Positions 19,601-28,127 are shown, counted from the stretch's first letter. The stretch is DNA of 64,000 bases from Microvirga flocculans ATCC BAA-817 (GCF_000518665.1 NZ_KI912469.1:127376-191375), one strand, 5' to 3'. The notes: generated from the letters alone by a model not told the origin. Numbers and translations: made by a program.

Positions 19601-20074
19601 ATGTCAAAAGCCCCCAAGAGTGCCAATCGCGTCGTTGCCGACAACAGGAAGGCGCGGTTCAACTACGAGATCCTCGACACGTATGAGGCGGGAATCTCCT
19701 TGACCGGCACGGAAGTGAAATCCCTGCGCGAGGGAAAGGCGACCATCGGCGAGGCCTATGCCGGGCCCTCGGGCGAGGAGTTCTATCTCTTCAACGCCTA
19801 TATTCCCGAATATCTCCAGGCGAACCGCTTCAATCACGAGACCCGGCGCCCGCGGCGCCTGCTGCTGCACAAGCACCAGATCAACAAGCTGATCGGCGCC
19901 ACGCAGCGCGAAGGGTTCACGGTGATCCCGCTCAAGATCTATTTCAACGATCGCGGGCAAGCGAAGGTGGAGCTCGGCCTCGGCCGCGGCAAGAAGCTGC
20001 ACGACAAGCGCGAGACGGAAAAAGAGCGCTCCTGGAACCGGGAGAAGGCACGCCTCATGCGCGAGAAGGGCTGA
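19601..20074 (+). CDS. smpB: SsrA (tmRNA)-binding protein
   Basis: A 157-residue partner of tmRNA in rescue of stalled ribosomes. Typical segments are [17 protein letters not shown] at the start, [14 protein letters not shown], the AYIPEY strand and the basic C-terminal tail ([20 protein letters not shown]) that probes the empty mRNA channel. It is 8 bp behind dapA. The ssrA RNA itself is not in this window. Confidence 0.97.
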   Translation: MSKAPKSANRVVADNRKARFNYEILDTYEAGISLTGTEVKSLREGKATIGEAYAGPSGEEFYLFNAYIPEYLQANRFNHETRRPRRLLLHKHQINKLIGATQREGFTVIPLKIYFNDRGQAKVELGLGRGKKLHDKRETEKERSWNREKARLMREKG

Positions 20075-20127
20075 AGATAAGACAGGACGCTCTACATGTC
20101 TCTCCATCCTGTATGGGAGGCATCAGC

Positions 20128-20658
20128 ATGGCGTCCGTGGCTCTCGTTTCCGTTCTCGGACCCGACCGTGTCGGGCTTGTCGCCGCGATTGCGGAACACC
20201 TGTTTGATATCGGTGTGAACCTGCGCGACACGACCTTCTCCGCCCTGGGCGCGGGCGCGGAATTCGTCGCCCTGTGCGAGCTTCCCTCCGGCGTGACGGC
20301 GGACGAAGTGGAGGCAGGCCTGAAGCGGTTGCCCGAGCTCGACGGCGCGGAAGTCCGGGCGATGCCCTATGCCTTCGACCCCAGCCCAGGGGCTGCCGGG
20401 AGCATCACGCACCGCATCGCCATCAGCGGCGGCGACCAGCTCGGCCTGGTCGCCCGGCTGGCGGAAGTCTTCAAGCGCTACGAGGCCAATATCGTTCGCC
20501 TCGAGGCCCGCAAGCTCCCGGATGCGGAGGGCGGGCTCTACGTGACCCGCTTCGCGGTCTCGATCCCCGCCGCGCAGACGGATCCGTGCCTTGCCACCGT
20601 CAGCAACACGGCCGGGACGCTTGGCCTGAACTGCGAGGTCGAGGCGGGTTCTCTCTGA
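20128..20658 (+). CDS. Tandem ACT-domain protein (GcvR-like)
   Basis: A 176-residue protein with two ACT domains. The first begins SVLGPDRVGLVAAIAEHLFD; the second begins at about residue 97 with ISGGDQLGLVARLAEVF. Relatives include the glycine-cleavage repressor GcvR and formyltetrahydrofolate-deformylase N-termini; ACT pairs usually bind amino acids. No DNA-binding domain is visible. The start at 20128 is set by GGGAGG at 20115-20120; the ATG at 20113 lies inside that site. It follows smpB by 53 bp in the same direction. Confidence 0.82.
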   Translation: MASVALVSVLGPDRVGLVAAIAEHLFDIGVNLRDTTFSALGAGAEFVALCELPSGVTADEVEAGLKRLPELDGAEVRAMPYAFDPSPGAAGSITHRIAISGGDQLGLVARLAEVFKRYEANIVRLEARKLPDAEGGLYVTRFAVSIPAAQTDPCLATVSNTAGTLGLNCEVEAGSL

Positions 20659-20663
20659 CGACA

Positions 20664-20686
20664 ATGGCCGGGACATGCCCGGCCAT
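20664..20686. repeat. Hairpin repeat ATGGCCGGG-N5-CCCGGCCAT at a convergent junction
   Basis: A 9-bp perfect stem (20664-20672 and 20678-20686) between the converging ACT-domain and NYN genes. There is no T-run, but a hairpin here can stop or stabilise both transcripts. A nearly identical hairpin lies at 48247-48272, also between converging genes. Confidence 0.6.
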
Positions 20687-20713
20687 GCGAAGGGATCGCG
20701 GTCGCGGTTCCGG

Positions 20714-21376
20714 TCAGACGTCGAAATCGTCGTCCTGCTGCTGCTGCCGGATGCCGTAGCGGCTCTCGAGCGCGCCGTTCCGGGGCTGTTGCTGGCGCGG
20801 TCGCTCCTGGCGCTCGCCGCCGCCCTCGCCCGGGGCGCGTTGCGGCCGGTCCGAGGGATCGCGGCCGATGCGGGAGGCCAGCTGAGCCAGGTCGAGGAAC
20901 TCGTCGGCCTGCCGGCGAAGCTCGTCGGCCACCATCGGCGGCTGCGTCGTCACGGTGGAAACGACCGAGACGCGAACGCCCCGGCGCTGCACGGCCTCGA
21001 CGAGAGAGCGGAAATCGCCGTCACCCGAGAAGAGGACCATGTGATCGATATAGGGAGCGAGCTCCAGCGCATCGATGGCGAGCTCGATGTCCATGTTGCC
21101 CTTCACCTTGCGGCGGCCGGCGGAATCCACGAACTCCTTCGTCGGCTTCGTGACCACCCGGTAGCCGTTGTAGTCGAGCCAGTCGATCAGCGGGCGGATG
21201 GAAGAATATTCCTGATCTTCCACAAGGGCCGTGTAGTAAAAGGCCCGCAGAAGAGTGCCGCGGCCCTGGAATTCCTTCAGCAGACGCTTGTAATCGATAT
21301 CGAAGCCGAGAGTTTTGGTGGTAGCGTAGAGGTTGGCTCCATCAATGAAGAGCGCGATCCGCTGCTGGCCTGACAT
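20714..21376 (-). CDS. NYN (PIN-like) domain protein, LabA/DUF88 family
   Basis: A 220-residue protein. The N-terminal 160 residues are a NYN nuclease-like domain with the acidic cluster expected at the metal site: Asp in FIDGANLY, Asp in GNMDIELAIDAL and Asp in FSGDGDFRSLVEA. NYN proteins are predicted or shown RNases. The last 40 residues are a disordered Gln/Arg/Gly-rich tail ending QQQQDDDFDV, likely for RNA or protein contact. In alphaproteobacteria this gene often sits near rpoZ, rel and smpB, as here, which hints at a link to RNA metabolism or stress. Confidence 0.87.
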   Translation of the reverse strand: MSGQQRIALFIDGANLYATTKTLGFDIDYKRLLKEFQGRGTLLRAFYYTALVEDQEYSSIRPLIDWLDYNGYRVVTKPTKEFVDSAGRRKVKGNMDIELAIDALELAPYIDHMVLFSGDGDFRSLVEAVQRRGVRVSVVSTVTTQPPMVADELRRQADEFLDLAQLASRIGRDPSDRPQRAPGEGGGERQERPRQQQPRNGALESRYGIRQQQQDDDFDV

Positions 21377-21616
21377 AAGTATTCTCTATTTGTGCCGGCC
21401 GGAGAGGCAAAACAACATTCATTATTCAAGTGGCATCTACTCTTTACGCAAGCAATAAAATTGCGTGGAAAAATGACTACGTGCCCTGGAATAAGCTGCT
21501 ATTAACCCTTCGGCCCTTAAAAACGCCAATGTAAAATACTTAATGGCGCGTAAACACCAAGAGTCAAGTTGTCAGAACCAAGGCAGTCAAGCCTGTGTAT
21601 GACAAATAAACAGCTT
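21377..21616. other. AT-rich 240-bp intergenic region between pyrE and the NYN gene
   Basis: The composition is visibly poorer in G+C than anywhere nearby. It contains ACGCAA-N9-TTGCGT near 21457 and CGCCA-N15-TGGCG near 21524. Read on the minus strand, the second is followed by TTTTT, which could be a weak pyrE terminator. No ORF of note. It should hold the NYN promoter; a small RNA cannot be excluded. Confidence 0.35.
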
Positions 21617-22201
21617 TTATGATTTCAGGCTGCGGCTGCCGGGCTTGACGGCGGGCAGGGCCGCAAGCTCAGGCGGAAGCCGATCCGGCGCATAGGCCGG
21701 GATGTCCAGTTGCACCAGGGACACCAAGGGAACTCCAAGGTCCGCCTTGCCGCCCGAGCGGTCGATGAGGCATGCCGCGCCGAGAAGCGTTCCGGGATGC
21801 TCCCGGAGAGCCGTCAAGCATTCCCTAGAGGAAAGTCCAGTCGTCACGATGTCTTCCACCATGACGACGCGCGCGCCCTCCGGGATGGCGAAGCCGCGCC
21901 GGAGAACGAAGACGCCGTTCTCGCGCTCGACGAAAATGGCCTTCGCCCCGAGATGGCGGGCCGTCTCGTAGCCCGGGACGATGCCCCCGACGGCCGGTGA
22001 GACGACGTAATCGACAGGCCCGTAAGCCTCCTTGATCTTCTCGGCCAGGGCCCGGCAGACCCGTTCCGTGCGGGCCGGATCCTGGAACACGAACATCTTC
22101 TGCAGGAAGACCGGGCTGTGCAGTCCCGACGAGAGAATGAAGTGCCCTTCCAGCAGAGCGCCGGCGGAGCGGAATTCATCGAGGACATCGTTCGGGGTCA
22201 T
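21617..22201 (-). CDS. pyrE: Orotate phosphoribosyltransferase
   Basis: A 194-residue type I PRTase that makes OMP from orotate and PRPP in pyrimidine synthesis. The PRPP loop [14 protein letters not shown] is present, as are the [16 protein letters not shown] start region and the [10 protein letters not shown] segment. I chose the ATG at 22201 ([10 protein letters not shown]), preceded by CAGGTG; an ATG six codons upstream (22219) is the alternative. The gene is divergent from the NmrA/DoxX gene. Confidence 0.93.
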   Translation of the reverse strand: MTPNDVLDEFRSAGALLEGHFILSSGLHSPVFLQKMFVFQDPARTERVCRALAEKIKEAYGPVDYVVSPAVGGIVPGYETARHLGAKAIFVERENGVFVLRRGFAIPEGARVVMVEDIVTTGLSSRECLTALREHPGTLLGAACLIDRSGGKADLGVPLVSLVQLDIPAYAPDRLPPELAALPAVKPGSRSLKS

Positions 22202-22362
22202 AGCGGCACCTGTGGTCATAAACTGAGGCTGGTTATCCCATGCCTGGCGGGTGCGTCGACAGTTATTTTCAAGGGGGAGAAATGGGTATAGAAATGCAAT
22301 AAAGTTCATAGACGTACACCTCTCTCAAAAAGAGGGCGGCCAAGCCTCAAGGGGCACTTCAC

Positions 22363-23658
22363 ATGCAAGTTCTCGTGCTGGGCGGCTATGGCTTGATCGG
22401 GCAGCCCGTCGTCTCACGCTTGCTGGAAGCCGGGTACCACGTCACAGGTCTGGGACGCTCCGTCCGGTTGGCCCGTAGGATCTGTCCTCAGGCGACCTGG
22501 GTCGAGCGGGATATCTCAACGCTCACGCGCCCGCAGGATTGGCTGCCGGTTCTCTCCGGGGTGGATGCCGTGGTGAACTGTTCCGGTGCCCTGCAGGATA
22601 GCCCACGGGACCATCTCCAGGCCTTGCAAACGGATGCGATGCAGGCGCTCTTCGAGGCCTGTCGGACCGCCTGCATCAAGAAGGTCGTTCAGATCTCGGC
22701 AGTCGGGGTGTCCCGTGATGCGACAACGCCGTTCCTGCGCACCAAGGCCGATGCCGATGAGGCTTTGATGGCATCGGATCTGGATTGGATTGTCCTGCGT
22801 CCCGGCCTTGTCATTGCGCAAAACGCTTATGGCGGAACAGCTCTCATTCGCGCTCTCGCTTCCTTTCCGCTCATTGTGCCGCTGCTTGAAGGAAGCAAGC
22901 CGATCCAAACGGTCTGCATCGAGGATGTCGTGGATGCGGTGCTTGCTTGTGTGGATGGGCAGGTCGAAACCCGCAGCGCCTACGATCTCGTCGAGGCACA
23001 AGACCATTCTCTGAAAGAGATCATTCTCGCCTTTCGATCATGGCTCGGCTTTGCTGCTGTTCCAATCCTTCACGTACCTCGTGTGGTCGCTCGTCTCTTG
23101 TTCAGCATTGGCGATACACTCGGTTATCTCGGCTGGCGTCCGCCTGTGCGCATGACGGCTCTTCGTCAACTCGAAGTCGGGGTGAGGGGCGATCCAGCCG
23201 CATGGGTGCGGGCGCGCGGTCGCGCCCCTTCGAGTCTGCCATCGACTCTGGCACGCATGACGGCGACCATTCAGGAGCGCTGGTTCGCGCGACTCTGGCT
23301 TTTGAAGCCCATCATCATCGGGACGCTGAGCCTCTTCTGGCTGGCATCGGGCATGATCGGTTTTATCGAGGCCAAGGCCGCGGCTGCCATTCTTCTGCAA
23401 CGGGGCGTAGGCGAGGAGTTTGCAATGGCTGCCGTTTTCAGTGGCAGCCTTGTCGATATCTCTCTCGCCGCATTGCTCCTCGTCCGCGCGACACATAAGG
23501 CCGCGGCTTACGGCATGATCGCGACGACGGTTGCTTATCTTGCCGCGGGCACGCTGCTCACTCCCAACCTCTGGCTCGATCCGCTTGGACCTTTCGTCAA
23601 AACCATTCCTGGCGTCGTCCTGGCTCTTGTGGTGCTGGCTATCGCGGATGAGCGCTGA
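22363..23658 (+). CDS. NmrA-like NAD(P)-binding domain fused to a DoxX-like membrane domain
   Basis: A 431-residue fusion. Residues 1 to about 290 are an atypical SDR/NmrA fold with the nucleotide motif GGYGLIGQPVVSRLL (8-22) and VVQISAVGVSRD; the usual catalytic YxxxK is not clear. Residues about 300-431 hold four membrane segments (near 310-330, 345-360, 365-385 and 400-428), like DoxX proteins. The stop codon overlaps the next start (TGATG), so it works with the DUF2269 protein. A redox or quinone-linked role at the membrane is a guess. The gene is less GC-rich than its neighbours and interrupts the usual pyrE/rel order. Confidence 0.83.
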   Translation: MQVLVLGGYGLIGQPVVSRLLEAGYHVTGLGRSVRLARRICPQATWVERDISTLTRPQDWLPVLSGVDAVVNCSGALQDSPRDHLQALQTDAMQALFEACRTACIKKVVQISAVGVSRDATTPFLRTKADADEALMASDLDWIVLRPGLVIAQNAYGGTALIRALASFPLIVPLLEGSKPIQTVCIEDVVDAVLACVDGQVETRSAYDLVEAQDHSLKEIILAFRSWLGFAAVPILHVPRVVARLLFSIGDTLGYLGWRPPVRMTALRQLEVGVRGDPAAWVRARGRAPSSLPSTLARMTATIQERWFARLWLLKPIIIGTLSLFWLASGMIGFIEAKAAAAILLQRGVGEEFAMAAVFSGSLVDISLAALLLVRATHKAAAYGMIATTVAYLAAGTLLTPNLWLDPLGPFVKTIPGVVLALVVLAIADER

Positions 23659-24137
23659 TGGAACTTCTCGATCTTCTCCGTTGGTTTCACGTGATAGGTG
23701 CGACGGTTCTGCTCGGCACCGGAGCAGGTATCGCTTTCTTCATGCTGATGGCCCACAGAACTCGCCATCCCGCTTTGATTGCTCATGTGGCTTCGACTGT
23801 CGTCACTGCGGACATGGTGTTCACATCTACTGCCGTGATCGTGCAGCCGCTGACAGGTGTGAGCCTTGCCTATCTCATAGGTTGGCCTTTGACGGAAGGA
23901 TGGGTTGTTCTGTCTCTCGGGCTTTATGGGCTGACCGGCTTGTTTTGGCTGCCCGTCGTCTGGATTCAGATCCGGATGAGGGATCTGGCGCGCGCCGCAG
24001 CCAAGGAAAAGCGTCTCCTTCCGAAGCAATATGATCGCCTGTTCGCGATCTGGTTTGCCTGCGGCATTCCGGCTTTTCTCTGTGTTCTCGCCATTGTCTG
24101 GCTGATGCTTGCCAAGCCGTCGCTGCCTCTGTTCTGA
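23658..24137 (+). CDS. DUF2269 integral membrane protein
   Basis: A 159-residue protein with four predicted membrane helices (about 5-28, 43-63, 80-102 and 128-152). The first helix carries His in LRWFHVIGATVLLGTGAG, a DUF2269 feature; a membrane His next to the NAD(P) protein could bind a cofactor, but only one such His is clear. It is translationally coupled to the NmrA/DoxX gene through the TGATG overlap. The family has no established function. Confidence 0.83.
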   Translation: MELLDLLRWFHVIGATVLLGTGAGIAFFMLMAHRTRHPALIAHVASTVVTADMVFTSTAVIVQPLTGVSLAYLIGWPLTEGWVVLSLGLYGLTGLFWLPVVWIQIRMRDLARAAAKEKRLLPKQYDRLFAIWFACGIPAFLCVLAIVWLMLAKPSLPLF

Positions 24138-24144
24138 AAGGCAA

Positions 24145-24840
24145 CTATCTCCCCGCCGCCTCGACGAAGGCGGCGAACAGCTGGCGGGATGGGTGGTCCT
24201 GCGCGGCGAGCAGCTCGGGGTGCCACTGGACGCCGATGGCGAAGCGGCGGGAGGGGATTTCGACGGCTTCGATCACGCCGTCATCCGCCCGGGCGGCGAC
24301 GACAGCCTGATCGGACACTGCAACGACCGCCTCCTGGTGGCGGCTGTTCACGTCGAGACGCGCCGCGCCCACGATGCGCGACAGCATCGTGCCCGGCGTC
24401 ACCACGACGGAATGCATCGCGCCCCGGCTGTCGTGATCGAGTATATGCGCGCCGGTCTTGCGGATCTCATGCACCATGCGTCCGCCATGGAGGCAGGCGA
24501 GCATCTGCATGCCGTTGCAGATGCCGAGAACCGGCTTGTCGCGTTCGAGGAAGCCGCGCATGAGCGCCTGCTCGACATCCAGCCGCTCCGAGGACGGATA
24601 GCGCGATCCGTCGCCGGGAGCATACCATTCGCTGGGAAACCGGATGCGGCCGCCGACGCTGACGAAGCCGTCGAATTCCGATATGACGGTTTCGACCATG
24701 TCGGCGAAATAGGGAATCCCGAACGGCATCCCGCCCGCGCGATGCACGGCCTCGAAATAGGCCTTGGACATCTCGTATTCGTTGCCGCCGGCGGAGCTGT
24801 TCTCATCCATGATGACGGCGATGCGGGGCTTGGCTGGCAT
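24145..24840 (-). CDS. Class I glutamine amidotransferase-like hydrolase (gamma-glutamyl-GABA hydrolase type)
   Basis: A 231-residue peptidase C26 / GATase1 protein. The triad is visible: Cys108 in LGICNGMQML, His207 and Glu209 in GVQWHPELL. The short length and standalone nature fit PuuD-like hydrolases that release glutamate from gamma-glutamyl compounds. No polyamine catabolic gene is next to it, so the substrate is open. The stop is 7 bp from the convergent DUF2269 gene; a bipartite palindromic repeat lies just upstream of its start. Confidence 0.88.
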   Translation of the reverse strand: MPAKPRIAVIMDENSSAGGNEYEMSKAYFEAVHRAGGMPFGIPYFADMVETVISEFDGFVSVGGRIRFPSEWYAPGDGSRYPSSERLDVEQALMRGFLERDKPVLGICNGMQMLACLHGGRMVHEIRKTGAHILDHDSRGAMHSVVVTPGTMLSRIVGAARLDVNSRHQEAVVAVSDQAVVAARADDGVIEAVEIPSRRFAIGVQWHPELLAAQDHPSRQLFAAFVEAAGR

Positions 24841-24860
24841 TGAGGCATCCTGACTCTAAA

Positions 24861-24974
24861 GCATCGGTCCCAAAAGTGGATTTGCACTTTTGGAATCGAA
24901 TCCGATGCTTCCTTCCTGAGTTGAGAGCATAGTTCGAGCGGAAAACCTAAGTCCACTTTTCCGAACGATGCTCT
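24861..24974 (-). repeat. Bipartite palindromic repeat, copy 1 (two tandem stem-loops)
   Basis: The first stem-loop is GCATCGG...CCGATGC (24861-24907) with inner CCAAAAGTG/CACTTTTGG. The second runs from AGAGCATAGTTCG (24924-24936) to CGAACGATGCTCT (ending 24974), with inner GGAAAA/TTTTCC. The spacer is TTCCTTCCTGAGTTG. It is the reverse complement, with substitutions, of the element at 51344-51452. It fills nearly the whole gap between the amidotransferase and alaX. Confidence 0.8.
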
Positions 24975-24991
24975 GAAAGTGCAGTCCGGGC

Positions 24992-25714
24992 TTAAACCCA
25001 TCCCTCGGTAAAGCCAACCTTGATGCGGCGGTTCTGCCGTCCCTTGTTGTCGACCTTCAGGATTTTCACCGGACGGGCCTGCCCGGTGGAGGCCAGATGG
25101 GTGCCGCCGCAGCCCTGGCGGTCGAGCCCGGCGATCTCGACGATGCGCACATGGCCATCCGCGCCGCGCGGCGGCGAGACGGCCTTGCTCCGGAAGAGGC
25201 CGGGCGTTGCCGCCGCCTCGTCCCACGGCATGAAGAAGGCGCCGACGGGAAGGTCCTGGCGGATCACGTCGTTGATGGGGCCGTCGAGGACACGCAGGCG
25301 ATCAGCGTCCGCTCCAGGCAGATCGAAGTCCACGCGGAACGTGCCGTCGGCGGAGAGCTGGGCTCCGGTCAGCAGCGCGCCGCCGAATTCGCGAAAGACG
25401 ATGCTGTTGGCGATGTGGGCGAGGGTGTGCAGCTCGCACATCAGTTTCCGGAAAGCGGGATCGACGGCAACGCGCACCGTTCCGGCGATCTCGTCGTCGG
25501 AATCGAATTCGTGCCAGAGGCCGCGCCCGTCGGCACGAACGGCGGTGATTGCGGATTCACCTCCCGCCCAGGCGAGGGCCGCCCGGTCCTGAAGCTGTCC
25601 GCCTCCGCCGGGAAAGACGGGAGACTGCGCGAGGAGAACGGCCCCTGGCCGCGCATCGAGCACGGGAGCCTCGAGTTCCAGCAGGTCGGCATGATCCTGG
25701 CACAGAAGGCGCAT
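24992..25714 (-). CDS. alaX: Alanyl-tRNA editing protein (AlaX)
   Basis: A 240-residue stand-alone homologue of the AlaRS editing and C-terminal region. It hydrolyses mischarged Ser- or Gly-tRNA(Ala). The zinc ligands are His96 and His100 in ELHTLAH and Cys202 and His206 in GCGGTH. The N-terminal SPVFPGGGGQLQD motif is the glycine-rich stretch of AlaX-M proteins. The start MRLLCQD at 25714 is the only sensible one. It lies 37 bp downstream of rel on the same strand. A cysteine residue preceding HTLAH (MCEL) is not a ligand. Confidence 0.92.
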   Translation of the reverse strand: MRLLCQDHADLLELEAPVLDARPGAVLLAQSPVFPGGGGQLQDRAALAWAGGESAITAVRADGRGLWHEFDSDDEIAGTVRVAVDPAFRKLMCELHTLAHIANSIVFREFGGALLTGAQLSADGTFRVDFDLPGADADRLRVLDGPINDVIRQDLPVGAFFMPWDEAAATPGLFRSKAVSPPRGADGHVRIVEIAGLDRQGCGGTHLASTGQARPVKILKVDNKGRQNRRIKVGFTEGWV

Positions 25715-25751
25715 CGCTGCTCAATCCTTTAGACGACGCGCCATCCTGCCT

Positions 25752-27923
25752 TCAGCCCGTCACGCGGTCCACGCGGCTCACCACGCGCTTGGCGCGCAGC
25801 TCCGCGATGATGGCGTTCAGGTGCTTCAGGTCCCAGACCGTGAGGTCGATGGTCACGTCGGTGAAGTCCTGGGTACGCCGCTTCATGGAGACGTTGTCGA
25901 TGTTGCCGTCGTGATCGGCGATTACCTGGGTGATCTGGGCGAGCGATCCGGGCTCGTTGATCGATTGCAGCTTGATGCGCGCGGGAAAACGCTGGGTGGA
26001 GCCGGATTCCAGATCCCAGCGCACGTCGATCCAGCGGTCGGGCTCGTTGTCGAAGGCGGCGAGCGAGGAGGACTGGATCGGGTAGATCGTCACGCCTTCG
26101 CCGGGCGTCATGATGCCGACGATGCGATCTCCCGGAACCGCGCCGCCCTCGGGGGCGAAGCGGATCGGCATGTCGGTGTTGAGCCCGCGGATCGGGATGC
26201 CGCCCGAATGATCGTCGGCGCCTTTCTTGCCCGCGCCGTCGGGCTGCCCGCCGCCCTTGGCGTCGCCGGCGGCGCGCCGCTCCTCCAGGTAATCGGGATA
26301 GACGGCCCGCACCACGTCGCCGGAGAACATCTCGCCCCGGCCCACGGCGGCCAGCACGTCCTCCACGGAGGCCCGCGCCAGACGGGGCAGGGCGCCCTTC
26401 AGCTTCTCGTCGGAGAAGGCGCGGCCCGCGCGCTCGAAGGCGCGCTCCAGGATCTGGTGGCCGAGGCCGGTATATTGCTTGCGCACGGCGGCGCGGGTGG
26501 CCCGGCGGATGGAGGCGCGCGCCTTGCCGGTGACGACCAGGGATTCCCAGGCGGCCGGAGGCGTCTGCCCTTCGGCGCGGACGATCTCCACCTCGTCGCC
26601 GTTCTGCAACTCGGTGAGCAGGGGAGACATGCGGCCGTTGATCTTGCAGCCCACCGCCGTGTTGCCGACATCCGTGTGGACCGCATAGGCGAAGTCGATG
26701 GGCGTCGCGCCGCGGGGAAGGGCGATGAGCCGCCCCTTCGGGGTGAAGCAGAAGACCTGATCGTGGAAGAGCTCGAGCTTGGTATGCTCGAGAAACTCCT
26801 CCGGGTTGTCGCCTTCGGCCAGGAGGTCGATGGTGCGCCGCAGCCATTGATAGGCGCGGCTTTCCTTGGCGAGGCGCGAATTGTCGTTGACGCCTTCCTT
26901 GTAGAGCGCATGGGCGGCGATGCCGTACTCGGCCACCTCGTCCATGTCCTCGGTGCGGATCTGCAGCTCGACGCGCTGGCTGCCCGGGCCGATCACGGTG
27001 GTGTGGATCGAGCGGTAGTCGTTCTGCTTCGGGGTCGAGATGTAGTCCTTGTACCGGCCCGGCACCATGGGCCAGCTGGTATGCACGATGCCCAGCGCCC
27101 GGTAGCATTCGTCGATGGTGCCGACGATGATGCGGAAGGCGAAGATGTCCGAAAGCTGCTCGAAGGAGACGGATTTGCGCTCCATCTTGCGCCAGATGGA
27201 ATAGGGCCGCTTCTGGCGTCCCGTCACCTTCGCCTCGATCCCCTGTGCCCGCAGTTTGGTCGTCAGGGTCTTCTCGATCTCCTCGACGAGCTTCTCGCTC
27301 TTGGCGGAGAGTTCGGTGAGGTGGCGCCGGATGGCCTCGTAGGCTTCCGGATCGAGGTTATGGAAGGACAGCTCCTCCAGTTCCTCGCGCATTTCCTGGA
27401 TGCCCATGCGCCCGGCGAGGGGAGCGTAGATGTCGAGGGTTTCCTCGGCGATCCGCTTGCGCTTCTCCGGCGGCATGAACTGAAGGGTGCGCATGTTGTG
27501 CAGGCGGTCCGCCAGTTTGACCAGGAGCACGCGCACGTCGTCGGCGACCGCCAGCAGGAGCTTGCGGAAGTTCTCGCCCTGGGCCGCCCGCTTGGAGACG
27601 AGATCGAGGCGCTTGATCTTCGTCAGGCCGTCGACCAGTGCCCCGATCTGGGGGCCGAAGGTCTTGTTGATCTCCTCAAGGGTTGCCTGGGTATCCTCCA
27701 CCGTGTCGTGGAGCACCGCCGCCGCGATGGTGGCGTCGTCGAGCTTGAGGTCCGTGAGGATGGCCGCCACTTCGAGGGGGTGGCCGAAGAACAGGTCGCC
27801 TGATGCGCGCTTCTGGTTGCCATGGGCCATCATGGCATACACATAGGCCCGGTTGAGAAGCGCCTCATTGGCCGAGGGGTTGTAGCGCTTGACCCGCTCG
27901 ACGAGTTCATATTGGCGCATCAT
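25752..27923 (-). CDS. rel: Bifunctional (p)ppGpp synthetase/hydrolase, Rel/SpoT family
   Basis: A 723-residue long RSH protein controlling the stringent response. The N-terminal HD hydrolase is intact (His72-Asp73 in LHDTVEDT; ADRLHNM at 138-144). The synthetase domain spans about 240-350 and has RYKD at 290-293, the RxKD form found in bifunctional enzymes rather than the ExDD of RelA-only types. TGS follows at about 388-450 and an ACT/RRM domain ends the protein. This is probably the only long RSH of the cell, as in most alphaproteobacteria. Two ATGs in a row open it (27923 or 27920). rpoZ lies upstream on the same strand but with a terminator between. Confidence 0.95.
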   Translation of the reverse strand: MMRQYELVERVKRYNPSANEALLNRAYVYAMMAHGNQKRASGDLFFGHPLEVAAILTDLKLDDATIAAAVLHDTVEDTQATLEEINKTFGPQIGALVDGLTKIKRLDLVSKRAAQGENFRKLLLAVADDVRVLLVKLADRLHNMRTLQFMPPEKRKRIAEETLDIYAPLAGRMGIQEMREELEELSFHNLDPEAYEAIRRHLTELSAKSEKLVEEIEKTLTTKLRAQGIEAKVTGRQKRPYSIWRKMERKSVSFEQLSDIFAFRIIVGTIDECYRALGIVHTSWPMVPGRYKDYISTPKQNDYRSIHTTVIGPGSQRVELQIRTEDMDEVAEYGIAAHALYKEGVNDNSRLAKESRAYQWLRRTIDLLAEGDNPEEFLEHTKLELFHDQVFCFTPKGRLIALPRGATPIDFAYAVHTDVGNTAVGCKINGRMSPLLTELQNGDEVEIVRAEGQTPPAAWESLVVTGKARASIRRATRAAVRKQYTGLGHQILERAFERAGRAFSDEKLKGALPRLARASVEDVLAAVGRGEMFSGDVVRAVYPDYLEERRAAGDAKGGGQPDGAGKKGADDHSGGIPIRGLNTDMPIRFAPEGGAVPGDRIVGIMTPGEGVTIYPIQSSSLAAFDNEPDRWIDVRWDLESGSTQRFPARIKLQSINEPGSLAQITQVIADHDGNIDNVSMKRRTQDFTDVTIDLTVWDLKHLNAIIAELRAKRVVSRVDRVTG

Positions 27924-28075
27924 GCAGCCGCCGTCTCCTTCATCCGGTCGATCAGGCTGAAAACAGGAAGATATTGAGAATATTGTACAAGGTCTTCTGA
28001 CCGCAAGCTGAATACCTTGCCGCAGGCGCGTGAAACCATGCGGTGGTTAAGGGGCCGGCAAAGGGGGACCGCCAA

Positions 28076-28105
28076 CGAAAAAAGCCCGGCATCGAGCCGG
28101 GCTTT
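28076..28105 (-). terminator. Intrinsic terminator of rpoZ
   Basis: On the minus strand AAAGCCCGGC and GCCGGGCTTT (28096-28105 and 28081-28090) form a 10-bp stem with a 5-base loop, followed by TTTCG, giving six T in a row. It lies 22 bp after the rpoZ stop and so separates rpoZ from rel. Confidence 0.88.
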
Positions 28106-28127
28106 CGCGATTCTCCGAAGGGTACGC

